From Rostrohypoxylon terebratum (Eukaryota > Ascomycota > Sordariomycetes > Xylariales > Hypoxylaceae), in assembly GCA_022497145.1 (NCBI GenBank), contig MU385961.1, positions 36,161-100,160 on the forward strand: a stretch of DNA of 64,000 bases, in the 5' to 3' direction. Below the pieces are notes generated by a model, which was given only the letters and a program-made list of their open reading frames with translations, did not search any database and was not told the origin of the DNA. Below, one piece after another: positions 35,872 to 47,817 of this stretch (position 1 is its first letter; each line of letters starts with the position of its first letter). Position numbers and translations under genes: made by a program.

Positions 35872-38800
35872 ATGGAAGAAGTGAACTTTACAACGTCTTC
35901 ATCGGCGGAACCCGAACATCCCACCCCTGTAGCGCAGACTTCCAACAATGCCACCCAAGCAACAACCAACGCTGCCCCCATAAGGACAAACGTCAATGAC
36001 TCGGTGCCTCGCAACCAGAAATTCTCAATGGATGACCTTTTCAACGCTATTGAGTCTGATTCAATAGAGAAGATAGAGGAAATCTTGAAGTGCAATCCTG
36101 ACATGCTCAATATGCAGAATAACCCAGAAGCCCCGAGACCCTTACAAGAAACATTGAATGAGGGGAAGCTCGGCAATTTGTTGACTCAAGATATACTTCA
36201 TTGTCTCGACACGTCGAGAATCGATTCCAGTATGGGTCTCTTCGAATATCTCCAGTTGCAGGGTACCGATGTCAGCGATTACACATACGGGAAGCAATGC
36301 CCGTTGCATGTAGCATGCATCTTTGGCAAATCCGAAGTAGTCAGGCATCTCCTAGAGTATCCCGAAATCGATCTGAACGTCATTAATGGGTCTCAAGAGA
36401 CTCCGTTAGGGGTTGCGTGTAGGGCTGCACGGTTCCCAATTGCAGAATTGCTTTTGGAGAAGTCAAGGTCTTACAAAGAGCCTGATAAGGGCGAGAATGT
36501 TGAGAACAAAATAATTCATGTGGCTCAGGAAGACGATGTTGGCAACACTCCAATCACCTACCTTGCGTACCGGGGTGTTTATCCATTATGGACGAAGGCA
36601 CAGGAACCTTCAAAGGAAGATCTTGAAAAATTGGTTGAACTAATTTTGAAAGCTTCAAATAACGACCCCTTCATAGAAAGTACTGAATTTGGAGGATTTT
36701 GTCTGAGAACAGCGTCTGTGTCAGGAAATACGGATTTGTTGGAGATTATGCTTGAACTCGCGCCGAAATGCATAGACTTCCAAGACGATCGTGGGTGGAC
36801 GGCTCTACATCATGCCATATTATGGAATGAAGACCAAGCTATCGAGAAACTTCTTGGAGCTCATGCAAATGTTCACCTTGGTACGATAGAGCCTCTTACC
36901 TTGAACTTACTTGACTTTGCAGCCTTGTTTGCGCCATCTCAAATCTCAACAATCGAAAACAAAATATCCCACGACAAACGCCAAGAATCCTATTACAAGT
37001 TCTCGGGAAATCTCAAAACACTGGTTTGGCCTGAGAATGTGATTGCAGACCAGGACAGCAAGATGGCTGGCAAAAGTTCATCTATCGGAGAGCTTGAGCT
37101 TTCAAAACTGGTGGAAAACTTTGGCATAGTTAAGGGCAAAGCAGAACAGAAGAAGCTTATCTGGTGTCATTTACCAGCGAACGATGTAAGCGCAAACTTG
37201 AACCTGCATATAAACACATTTGTTAACACTCTTATACTAGTGGCACTGGGTAGAGGTACGTAGCTCTATTGTATCTGAAGTTGACCATGAGATTACGGTA
37301 GAGTATGCTATATGCTGACAACAGTCGATAGGATTTGTGCAAGGCAGGGGCACCTATAGACGGGATGACGCCCTCCAAAAAGGCGCCTCAAGACCAAAAT
37401 CAAGTGAGATTATTAGATCGCCTCCAAAATCTCTTCGGATCCACAAAGAGGCAGCCCCCTTTTTGTGAACCCCACTTCAACGAATACCGGGATTCTTTTG
37501 ATCTGGTGACTGTGGTAAGTCAGCCAGTTAATGATAGCGTGCCTTGAATATAAAAATGCTAATTATATTATCTTAGTTACCCGTAATCGATATTGACATC
37601 CTAGGTGGGTTTCAAGGACCCTCTGGAGACAAGAATCAACAGTGTGCAAAAGACGTATTAGATTTGTACAACAACCAGACTTCTGGACTACATCCTCCAC
37701 GAACGCTAGATCACTATTACCATGTTAACCTCGATCCCAAGGGACTACGCAAACTAAATGAAAGTCAAGTAATCACTCGATATCTGGAGAAGTGCCGGAA
37801 TCAAAAGCCAAGTCCACAGATCGGAAAAGTAGACCAACCCTCAGCAAATGATCGCCACACGAGAATCCCTTTGGTGAAGTATTTCCACCAATTTTGTCAC
37901 ATCATCACCGAACACATGGAAAGGTACCACATTCATAGGAAAGGTCCACAACGCGAAGAGGCGAGCCGATCCTCGACATCAAAGGCACGTTCTATTGATG
38001 AACCAAATACATATGCAGCATCTCCGCAAATGGAGAACCAAAATATCAATCATCCCTCCCAAAGTGCTCAGTCTGAAAAGGGTCATCCCGATGCTGAAAA
38101 GAATTTGAATAATAAAAAGCACCCCATCTTGGTGGTTGCACAACTCTGGTTGATCAAGACAGATAGTGAGTAGCAAATCCCCAAATTACCGACTGTTGAA
38201 TACCTAGGCTAACGAGTTTATTGGTCCAAGACATATTGTTGACTTCGTTTCCACGACGCCGGGGTGCTGAGCAGAATAAACGGGACCCACAACTTGTAGA
38301 AAGATTTATGCCGCTATTCAGAAGCAAGGTAGATAATCTCAGCATACTGCTTCATGAGATGGTGAGAAGCTCAATGGCCCACCAACCATCTATTATGGTT
38401 GACGGTGAATCTATCACATATCTGAAGATTTTCTCGAAAGAGGTCTTACGAGTTGTAAGTATTGCTTATGTGGTAAACGATACATAGGGGGATTCAGAGG
38501 TACTAATTCGACGTTTGAACAGGCATACGAAGTTGACGACTGTTACGATAAATTCAAGTCTCACCTGGGGAACTCAGACCAAAACTTCAGCACACTCTCG
38601 CAAACGTCCATGGAATGTCTCATGGACATCAACGATGTTTTGACGGAAATAGACATCATCAAACACGTCTTACATGACCAGTATGATATCTGGAAGAAAA
38701 TGCACGCTACATCACACGAGGACCAGAAACTTTCGACGGGCTCCACAGACGTGCCTGGTAAATCATGCAAATGGGGAATAAGTTCATGCGATCCGCCTAA

Positions 38801-39374
38801 AGACGAACACCCCTTACACGGCGATGCAGGTAAAATCGAGGCAAGTGCAAAGGTTGTACAAGGAAAGGTACGAGCAACGAAACCAGAAGATACCTATGAA
38901 ACATAATAATGGAAATTATTAAAATTAAATCATGATTTAGGTGAATGACCTCGTGTCTCTTTTACAGGGGCAAGCTGGGACCGAGAACGCACTCAAGGCA
39001 TCAGAACAGGCTAGATACCTAGCCATATTTACGGTCCTTACCGTGATCTTTGTAAGTGATTCAAGATGAGAATAAACTTGCGAAATTTATCCTAATAACT
39101 TGGCAATACAGTCACCTCTGTCATTCGTGACGTCGCTGCTAGCATTGCAGGTTGAGTCCTTTACTTCAAACCCATGGGCTAGAGGACAAGTTGCTACTGC
39201 GTGTGGTAAGTGAATGAATTGTGGCTATAGAGACTGCACTGTTTACTAACCAATGGCAAAGTTGTGAGTGTAGTAGTGACCATTGCCTTGTGTGGTTTGC
39301 CCTTCCTATGGATGAAGCAGGTGTCAGGAAATGATCAGGGGATGAAAAGACCACCTCGGGAGAAAGGCGACTGA
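35872..39374 (+). CDS. Ankyrin-repeat protein with C-terminal CorA-like two-helix membrane domain
   Basis: Eight exons: 35872-37255, 37348-37514, 37577-38165, 38231-38454, 38523-38867, 38941-39051, 39112-39205 and 39262-39374. They give 1008 residues with every phase kept; the first junction is the least certain. Residues about 50-430 hold divergent ankyrin repeats (CPLHVACIFGKSEVVRHLLEY, TPLGVACRAARFPIAELLLEK, GWTALHHAILWNEDQAIEKLL). A WCHLPAND block, a TLDHYYHV block and an ILLTSFPRRR block follow. A coiled-coil-like stretch leads to two membrane helices (YLAIFTVLTVIFSPLSFVTS and VATACVVSVVVTIALCGLPFL). This architecture is known in fungi as an ankyrin plus CorA-like/ZntB-like protein. The Gly-Met-Asn loop of real CorA channels is absent between the helices, so Mg2+ transport is doubtful. 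A sensing or scaffold role at a membrane is possible. Confidence 0.85.
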
Positions 39375-40005
39375 AGATAGTCTATAGAAGCACTAGTATG
39401 AGTTTGAGATTGTTGGTTGTTGATTAACTTACATACAAGGATTTTTAATTTATCAATAACCTTGTCTTCCGTAGAACCATTCAATTATTATTTTTAATTT
39501 TTTATTGTTTCCTTGCTCGCAGTTTTATACCCACGAGCTTACTAAGTACTTAGCTACTCTTACATAAGCAAGTGTGCTTGTCACATGATGTTGTAGGAGC
39601 TTTGTCCCGTGACATCTTTTTGATAAGGATTTATTGGAAATGTAAGATGCTCGTGTGGTGCAGAAACTGAGTGGATAGCCACCTACTTAAGATTTTAATA
39701 TTTATCATTCAAACGGCGTGGATGTCCTCTAATCGAGCTCTGGGTGTGCCAAGCTTCGGTAGCAGCTGTGAACCAGATGTCACATGGCTGTCACTTGGCC
39801 AGATTTATGCAGCTCTCCGGGATGTGGGGCGTCAACCCTATGTCAGCACTGTTGTGAAACGTCACTAGGTAGGCAGCCGAGCAGCTAGGTTAGGTACTTA
39901 GGTACCTACCAGCATATGTACTTCCTACCTAACCTAAGATTGTTCCTCTGTGAATTTTCTCCTTTCTGGCTTCACTTTTCATCTCACCTCCACCCATGAT
40001 TCACA
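39375..40005. other. Intergenic region upstream of the F-box/ankyrin gene
   Basis: AT-rich sequence follows the preceding stop. A TAGGTACCTACC-type palindromic tract at 39866-39935 lies 70-140 nt before the next ATG. No gene is seen. Confidence 0.5.
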
Positions 40006-41575
40006 ATGCATCTTTTTGACTTCTCCCCGGAAGTCTTGGAGCTGATATTTGAGAGAATCGCATATTCTCGTGATTTGGCGCGATTTATGAGACTACGTTT
40101 TGTTAGCCGTTAGTTTAAAAGCCCCTAGGCTTATTAGCCGACCGTTACTTACTAGTATGAACAGGTCAATTCAAGCTCTTTGTCGATAATGCCATCTTTC
40201 GACACCATCTTCTCGCTATTTACGGCAAATTGCGATTTCCAGATTTTGAATTCAAGGAATGGCAAGCTTTGATGATCGAATACCTAGCTTTTCACGTATG
40301 GACTGAGAGAAAGGCTACGTCTCTCCGTGGCCGGATTCGACGTGCTGCAGTGGCCATTTCTGAGCAAGTCGGCGAGACAGATGAAGTGTCTGTCAAGGAT
40401 CGTATAAAACGCTTATGTCGTCTTGCGTATGATCATGCTAAAAAAGGAAATTTTGGAAAGACTCTGTTCTATATAAACGCTCCAGAGCCTTGGATTGATC
40501 CACCACAGCCGAATGCGGATCTCTGTGTTGCCGCTGTATATCTTGGCTACCGATCCATTGCTGAGCCGTTAATTTCTCAGCACTATCGATCATCTACTAG
40601 CGAGACAAGAGAATATATTTTTAGTAGGGTATTTGGCTATGTCTTTGACGTAGCACTCTATAAAGGTGACCTGTCTATGGTACGCTTTCTCATCCCTTTA
40701 AACCGGACTACAATCAACTTGAACCTTTGTGTCCTGATCTCCGACGAACCATCATGTTGGAGGCTGCCTCTTATGGCCACAAGGATATATTCGATTTTGC
40801 GCTCGACAGCAGTCTCATTAGCCAAGGACTGAAAGAACTCAAGGATATCCACTTAGACGTTGAGGACGAGTACGAAAGCCTGAGCGGCGCAATAAGTGCG
40901 ACGGAAAATCCAGATATTTACAAACGAGGCGTTTCAATTCTTGACGGAAGGAGTGAACGAATCCAGGCCGCCACACTACGTCGCTTTTATCGAATGATGC
41001 GTGTAGGCAATGCTGATATAATACGATCCATCTTCGAAAACCCTCCCTGGCCGAAACAAGAAGGTTTGATAGCCGAATTAAAAATAACTGACACGGACTT
41101 CAAGTGGATACTAAGAGCGATAGAGGGAGGAAATTCGGAGATTGTCAAAATGTTCATCGATCATGGGGCGGCTCTGAGTTGGTCCCCAGCCGTCGACACA
41201 CCTCTCATGTTGGCAGCACGACTTTCAAGAATCACCATAGCAAAATTACTTATCGAAGCTGGGGTGGAGATTGATGAGGGCTACCCTCCGCCCATCATCT
41301 TGGCCGTCTGGAAGGAGGACATGGCTATGTTCCGCTTATTGCGTCGTTACGGCGCAAGGTTAGATACTCCGGAGACGGGGAACTGGGCTATGGCTATAGC
41401 ACAGGCAAATGAGCTAGAATCTATGGTGGACGTGCTTGCAGATGCAGGTGTAGAAAGAGGTGCGATATTACACCGTTGTCGCGGGCTAGGAGAGGTATAT
41501 GATTGGAAGTACCTGGTTTCTCCACAGTGGAAAAAGCGCGATGAAGCCTGGCTGATGGCGATAGAGTGGCGATGA
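40006..41575 (+). pseudogene. F-box/ankyrin-type gene with an apparent 1-nt frameshift
   Basis: Exon 1 is 40006-40108 and encodes an F-box-like start (FSPEVLELIFERIAYSRDL...MRLRFVSR). The acceptor at 40164 continues it in phase (QFKLFVDNAIF). The frame stays open to about 40690 with ankyrin-like helices, including FDVALYKGDLSMVRFLI. The obvious continuation (DYNQLEPLCPDLRRTIMLEAAS, then ankyrin units such as IAKLLIEAGVEIDEGYPPPI) lies in another frame and ends at 41573-41575. The switch occurs at a CCCTTTAAA site near 40694. One additional C there would join the two parts smoothly, so a one-base deletion or a homopolymer sequencing error is the simplest view. An alternative is an 83-nt intron (40680-40762, GTACGC...GAG), which keeps phase but would remove good coding sequence. 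F-box proteins recruit substrates to SCF ubiquitin ligases. Confidence 0.65.
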
Positions 41576-42038
41576 ATTATGGGAATCATTCAAGTAAGGT
41601 GAGTATGTATTGAAATATTTTCGATAGTGCAAAAGCGAAAAGGGGTAATTCGAACAAATTGACTAGATTAAAGATGATAGGTAACAACACGATAGAGACA
41701 GCGAAAAGAAACCCCGAGAGGTAGTGAAGTAATTAGATACTTTCCTACTGTATAGGTAGCTTAAGATCGTCTCGCACCAACTTGGCATCAACTGTCGGTT
41801 ATTCTAGTGCTTTCCATAACTGTTCTAAGAGTTAAGGGAAGGATACAATCGTCAAGTTCATTTATCAAAGTCTAGTAACGCCGGTTAAATCTTACACGTA
41901 AATGAGACAGTGTCCCTACAAGTAACACTACGCACAAGGAAATGGAAGGAGAAATCTTGAGAAATGACAGTAATATCGTAAAGCCCAACACGCTCATTCA
42001 TCACTCAAACGCTTCCCCCTCATTCTACTATCACACGC
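41576..42038. other. Convergent intergenic region
   Basis: This is the space between two 3' ends. It is mixed-composition sequence with no open frame of interest and presumably contains both 3' untranslated regions. Confidence 0.5.
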
Positions 42039-44639
42039 TTAACCCCCGTTCTTTCTCAGCCACGACACTTCCGGCTTCGCAGCCTGTTTCCTCACAGCCC
42101 GTGGCTTAAGCGGGGGTCCAGCATACGTCGGCGGCATAGTCGGCGTATCCGGATGGGGCAGCGGATCGGTCCCATTCTTCTCAAACAAGCTACCCGTCGT
42201 ATCGCCCCCCGTCGCCCCCGCCATCTGCCCCGTCTTCCCCAGCGCCAACAACGCAAAGTGCCCCCCGACCACCGGCCTCGCGCTGAAATGGTCAATCAGC
42301 AACGGGTACCCGCCCGTGCCGACCGTCTCATACAAGTCGGAAAACGGCAGATTGGTGCTCGTCTCGTTAAGCCAGTACGCGAGCGCGTTGACGAAGAGCC
42401 GGCGCGTGGACCGCGAGCACGTGGCCGCGGTCCAGATCTGCCAGTCGCTCTTGGTGTAGTGGTGGCGGTTGTCGAGAGGCACGCCGAAGACCTGCGACAC
42501 GGTGGCGTACCAGCGGCTCTGCATGGCGTACAGCGCGGGCTTGACGAGGCCCATGTTGAGCAGCTTGTCGTAGTAGATGTTGTACAGAAGCCCCCAGCTC
42601 GACCGCCACTGGTACGCGAGCAGCGTGTGCTGGCCCGACGGGTCGATCGCTAGGCTCTCCCACCGCGCATAGTACGACTCCGCGGTCGCGGAGAAGAATT
42701 CGGCGTCGCTGTTGCCAACTACGCGGGCGATGGCGGACATCGCTTGCAGGCCGACGATGCCTTTGATGGCGAGGTTCGTCTGGTTCGCGAGCTCGCCTGC
42801 GAAGTCATCCGTGCTGAGTTGCGCGGAGGGGATTAGGGAGAAGTCGACGAGGTACTGCGCGAATTGCGATAGCAGCTCGTAGTGTTGCGTTAGCCACCGC
42901 GCGTCGCCGGTGAATTTGTAGTACGCGTACGCCATCAGGATGAAGTTGCCGCTGTTCTCTACCGGCATATACTCGTCGTTGCCCTCGACGTGGCCTGTGG
43001 CGAGGGGGAAGTGCGCACCGATGTCGTGCGTTGAGTATGTGTTTGGGTAGAAGCCGCCTTCCTGGAGCTCTAGGAGCGGCTGCATGATGTACTTCAGCAG
43101 CGTCGGGTTGGCGTATAGGAAGAACGGGGTCGCGGGGTACAGTACGTCGACTGTGTTGATGTTGCCGTTGCTGGAGATCTCTTTTTGGAACATTAGGGGT
43201 TCGATAGACGAGGATGAGTCAGAGCTATTGGGGACTGAGGGTGGAACAGCGAAGACATAGGCGCCCATTACTTGTCGTGCCGATAGCGCTACGATTGCGT
43301 AGTACGATTCAGCCTCCGAGATGAAGGGAATCGCGATTCCGGTGGCGTTTCCGGGTTCGAGATACCCGTACGCTGTGTCGGGGTCGAATTCCCATGGTTG
43401 TCCATACTGGTCAGTCCCATTTAATAAGTCGGAAGTTTTATAAGTCTCGTTCTTCCTAAACGAATGAGGTATGCTACTGTTGCCGAAGATAGGTGGCTCA
43501 CTGCCTTTATAAAAAGCGTTAACATCAGCCCGGAGTTGCCTCTCAAATTCATTTCCCAGTGCAGCGGCGGTGTCAAAGTCGTTCCAGTGGAAACGGATCG
43601 TGTCATGCATCCCTCCATAGCATTTTTCCCACCAAGGAGCTAAATTCGACAATCCCCCCTTGTGAAGATATCTCATGTTAGGAGACTGAATCGAGCCGAT
43701 GGTGTAGCGAACAGACGTCTCTACCACTTCACCCATGTCATGCGCAAAAGCATACACGGGTTCCTGGTTTCCAAAACCCCGCGTTACCGAACCAGCGTCG
43801 TTATTCAGCCGGCGGTTGTTGACAAATCCAAATCGAACGCTAGTCGCGGAGCCACTTTGATACGAGAAATTCGAGGCTTTCATGGGACTCGTGGTGAACG
43901 AGAAATTTCCCCATCGTGGGATTTGATTGGCCTCGGCAAAGTCCGCAGGGAACCTTGGCCGCAATATCCAGCTAGTCGGCGCATCAGTGCTATTTCCTGT
44001 CCCATTCCCGCTTAACGGACCTGTATGGAATTCTTTGATGATATCAAATTCGTTGCCTAAGCCTATCCACTGGGCGTTGACATCGGAGTAGAATTGCACA
44101 TGGTGGGGTTTTCCATCGTTCGACTGAACGGTGGTCGTAAGATAGCTAAGCGGGATGGAGCTCCGACAGATGTCCTTAGGTATTACTGGCGAGAAGAAAC
44201 TTGCCGTGATCACTACTGGCCCGGCAAGGAATGTGAAGTTCGAAAATTGGGAGTCGTATCTGACCTCTAAGGGGACGGTTGTGTTGAAATACGATAGCTC
44301 TGGAAAATCGTTGATGACGGTGCCCATGTACTCAAACGAGTTGCCGTCGACTACCACTATTCCTTCCCATCCCAATCCCTGGCCAAACCAAAATATAGGA
44401 TTTTGGCTGTTTAATGTTCCACGCGCAACGGTGGAAGACCAAACGCTGGTATATGGGCTTCTGACAGCTAGAGGGATGGCTGGCGGTCTGAGCGGGGTGT
44501 ACTTGGGAACTGTTGAGGCTTGGGCGTCATCTGGATAGACAGTAAAATTGGTGAATGGCGGGATTTGAGCAGCAACGTTGGACGAGATGGTAGTGAGCGC
44601 AAGACAGGCGCTAGCTACCAACTTGCCGAGAAAACACAT
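42039..44639 (-). CDS. gtaA: Secreted GtaA-type glutaminase (DUF4965/DUF5127/DUF1793 family)
   Basis: A single uninterrupted frame of 866 residues. Residues 1-24 form a signal peptide (hydrophobic SACLALTTISSNVAA). Blocks typical of fungal glutaminase A follow: SVWSSTVARGTLNSQNPIFWFGQ, WEGIVVVDG, PHHVQFYSDVNAQWIGLG, DIGAHFPLATGH, YMPVENSGNFILMAYAYYKFTGD, YQWRSSWGLLYNIYYDKLL, VPLDNRHHYTKSDWQIWTAATCS and SARPVVGGHFALLALG. The second half has the six-hairpin type sequence common to this group. Known members are extracellular enzymes that release glutamate from L-glutamine; this activity is inferred here from family. There are many N-glycosylation sites. The 3' half (42040-43150) is much more GC-rich than the 5' half. 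Confidence 0.9.
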   Translation of the reverse strand: MCFLGKLVASACLALTTISSNVAAQIPPFTNFTVYPDDAQASTVPKYTPLRPPAIPLAVRSPYTSVWSSTVARGTLNSQNPIFWFGQGLGWEGIVVVDGNSFEYMGTVINDFPELSYFNTTVPLEVRYDSQFSNFTFLAGPVVITASFFSPVIPKDICRSSIPLSYLTTTVQSNDGKPHHVQFYSDVNAQWIGLGNEFDIIKEFHTGPLSGNGTGNSTDAPTSWILRPRFPADFAEANQIPRWGNFSFTTSPMKASNFSYQSGSATSVRFGFVNNRRLNNDAGSVTRGFGNQEPVYAFAHDMGEVVETSVRYTIGSIQSPNMRYLHKGGLSNLAPWWEKCYGGMHDTIRFHWNDFDTAAALGNEFERQLRADVNAFYKGSEPPIFGNSSIPHSFRKNETYKTSDLLNGTDQYGQPWEFDPDTAYGYLEPGNATGIAIPFISEAESYYAIVALSARQVMGAYVFAVPPSVPNSSDSSSSIEPLMFQKEISSNGNINTVDVLYPATPFFLYANPTLLKYIMQPLLELQEGGFYPNTYSTHDIGAHFPLATGHVEGNDEYMPVENSGNFILMAYAYYKFTGDARWLTQHYELLSQFAQYLVDFSLIPSAQLSTDDFAGELANQTNLAIKGIVGLQAMSAIARVVGNSDAEFFSATAESYYARWESLAIDPSGQHTLLAYQWRSSWGLLYNIYYDKLLNMGLVKPALYAMQSRWYATVSQVFGVPLDNRHHYTKSDWQIWTAATCSRSTRRLFVNALAYWLNETSTNLPFSDLYETVGTGGYPLLIDHFSARPVVGGHFALLALGKTGQMAGATGGDTTGSLFEKNGTDPLPHPDTPTMPPTYAGPPLKPRAVRKQAAKPEVSWLRKNGG

Positions 44640-47600
44640 GTTCTTTCGCGACCTAAATATGTTTGGGTATTTGGGAAAATGTTAGGTATCGTTGGTCCAA
44701 GCGCGCTGATTGATCGATCGACTCTTGATCTGAATCATGGAGTACGACATGACATATATATGACTTCATGGGACTTTGGTAACACTGACCTCCTAATTTA
44801 TGGTAAAAGATATAGTGATTTATACACCCGTACCTATTCATAGGCAGAGTGGGGGGGATTTATGAGCAAACCTGGGACTTCGCCGGTGATAGGAAGTCCA
44901 CGCCGACAGATGGAGCCAAGGATGAAATTTGCGATTCTAGGGTCATTGAAGACTCGGCGCCGAACGAATGGAACTATTTAATGTATGGCGGAACAGCAAT
45001 TTGACGACAACTCGTGTCATAGGTAACATCGAGGACGTTTTTGGTGTAACTCCTAGAGCGTTCCCGTAGATGGATAGATACCTAGATTATAGTGGCCCTG
45101 CAGGAAGCAGCAGAAATTACCCAATCATAGATATTAAATATGATATGCATAGATGTAAGGTTGTTTACATATATGTTGTGTGCTGCGAGTTCTGTATGAT
45201 CTATGGACCGGGAGTGTTGACGTACAGGCCCAGTGCAGTATAGATGGCCACAGGGTTCCAAGGTTCCAAGGTTGAAAACCACCAAAGTTGTGGACGTGTA
45301 CCTCCAGCTCAGTACCTGGTGTATGGTCCCAAGTTGTGTGTAGCCACAGATCAATTCTTGACATGATTTGCTTCCTTGCCTTTGGTGAATAGATCATTAC
45401 TAGATCAAACAGATAAATGGGTATTTGTCAAGCGAAGCAAGATACACGGGATTGAAGAAGGCAGTCTTCTTCATTTGAGGTATTGTACGTAACTACCGTT
45501 ATCAGCGGTTATCGGACTAGTCGTTGATAGCTCAGGGTTCTGCTACGTGATTGGTCAAGAGAGGATTAAATTACCCTTTTTGGTAATTCCCTAGTAGCAC
45601 CAGCTTGGGGGGATGTTCTGGACCGCAAGTATGCGTAGGTACGTACGACTCATTGATTATCTTAGAGCAGTGTCCACAATCCAGGTTATATCTATGTACC
45701 GGCGTAATATAGATAGATAGATGTTAGAGCCCTCTGTTCGCGGTCTGGTCCGAAGAAAGATAAAAATCCCCAAGAACTGGACCCCCTTGACAAGGATCGG
45801 CAGATTAGGGCGATACTAGTGGTTAAATTCAGTGCCTGCATCATACATTAATTAGCTGCCTCTTCGTACATTGCGTTCCTGGTAGTGGAGGTTACGGACC
45901 TGCTTATGGAGTGAAGAATATGTTACAATGTCACGATCATGTTATATATTATGTCTTGGCCTCAAATGTTGGTGATAGAGTTACACTGCATTGTACGAGA
46001 GACTTAGCTTTGGGGGTTGAAGAGTTAATACTCTAGGCCCTCTAATCGGAGCGACACACTCCACGAGGCGACCCGTCGCCCCCTACCGGTTAGTGAATGA
46101 GAAATGCTAACCCCGCGATTGAATAGTCTTACAAATAGTAGGGAATATATTCATAATCGCTTGATATCAGCTTGATGTTCTGTCTCGCTACATTTTATGG
46201 GGAGATATGGTGAAGTACGTGTATTTATATTGCCCTAATATAATTCGAATTTTGGCCGCATTGGGTCCATCTAAGGGGCGTCAATTTGTAGAATTTGTAG
46301 ACTTGGAGGGGACGGAGGAGCATACGTCAACTAGACAATCATCGACGTAAGCCGAAACATACACGCATCCACGGAATACCAGTCGGGCGCTTTGCCAGGA
46401 TATCAGACATTTTAAACATGTTAGGTAATTATGCGGTAGATTGATCAACTTCAACTTGACTGCAATGTGTAGTGCGTAGTGTTTGTGATTCACAAACACA
46501 ACTTTCGTCAACCTCACACAGTTTTATCGCGTGGTAGACCTTGTGTTCCTTAGCGGCTTTACGGGTTGCACTCGAATGTGAGATGTCTTGTCACGCCGTG
46601 GCCCGTACAAAACTCCCACATGCGGGATTTGGATGTCGTCCCGATATCCCACCAATATATGATACGTAATGGACGTCGTGCAAATTGCGGCAATGGGCAT
46701 GCGCTATCTTTGGTGATATCGTCAGCCTACTCGTTTTCAACCGGGCGAGTATTCAAGGAGTTTGCGGCACGACGGGGATATGTTGACTGATAATGTTAAA
46801 AATATAACGTATTCGAGGTCCCTTCACCCTCCAAAGTTGGGCAAAAAAGCCTTGGCTTTTCGTAATCTCCACTTCAGCAAAACCGGGGGTTTGCAAGAAA
46901 ACAATAACCTGGATATGGTATTTGAAGTATGAAGATTACATCGATCAAACTTGTCATGCGTCACCACAAACATGAACAATCGGGCGAAACGGCAATCAGG
47001 GTCAAATCGATATAGCCCTTTCGGGTAGAGAGCTGAAAGACTCCACGACGGTACTCGCTCTCATATCCTAGTAGGTAGTTGTTGAGATACGCGGATTCTA
47101 AGAGATCAACTGATCGACAAATAGGCGAGTTGGAGGCGACTTCGCCTGTCTTCCGCCCATCGCGTGGGTACAACAATACCCGGGATGCCTGGTATTATCG
47201 CTCAAGTATGTGGAAAGATGCGACTTAGTTTCCAAGGAACAGCGCGCATTGTCATTTATTGTAAATGACGCTATGGTGGTTCGGCGGCTGGGAAAAGGGG
47301 GAATGCCGACGAGAATTGCTGACACAATTTACGCCAAGCTTTGCCGGTATATTGAAATCAGGGGGGTAACCAGGGGAATCTCCTCAACGATTCGTCAAAA
47401 TTCGCCTAACATAGATTGATTGTGTTGCGGCTGAACTTTGAATGCCCGTCATGCCGATATGTATTACTTGGTTACATGACATTTCCCGCTGTAAATTTGC
47501 ATAGGGCCACTCTGTGTACTGGAAAAAGCATATCCATATCGTGGTTCTCTTGGACGCTTGGCCTCAGTATTTCCTGGGTGATTACCCCGAAGGACACGCG

Positions 47601-47817
47601 TAGGAACGCGGAGATGGCAATGGGCGCAATGTATTTCTCTGGCATGTATTTCGGCTTTCCATGTCTGCGGTTACAGTCCCGGAGACTGCCGAACCTGTCC
47701 ATACCTATTCGATTCGAGTGGTGTGAAATGATTTGCATTTCGATTAAGCCGCTGGGATATAATGCTGATGGGTTTGTAGCGCCATATTATTGGAAAATGC
47801 GATGCCCTCGTTCTGAT
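44640..47817. other. Large intergenic region
   Basis: Over 3 kb without a supportable gene. About the first 150 nt are the leader side of the glutaminase gene. Short frames at 46281-46517, 46566-46790 and 47416-47910 have no recognisable domains; the last of them overlaps the 3' end of the ESCO-type gene on the other strand. I found no tRNA-like fold by eye. Confidence 0.5.

Noticed and set aside
37325..37347. Earlier acceptors (CAG 37322-37324 and TAG 37329-37331) for the second exon of the ankyrin/CorA-like gene
   Set aside because: The first brings an in-frame TAG and the second does not match the phase left by the best donor. The acceptor ending at 37347 keeps phase, though this junction stays the weakest in the model.
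42153..42663. Long plus- and minus-strand frames rich in Arg inside the glutaminase gene
   Set aside because: These are typical shadow frames of GC-rich coding sequence; the glutaminase frame carries the conserved blocks.
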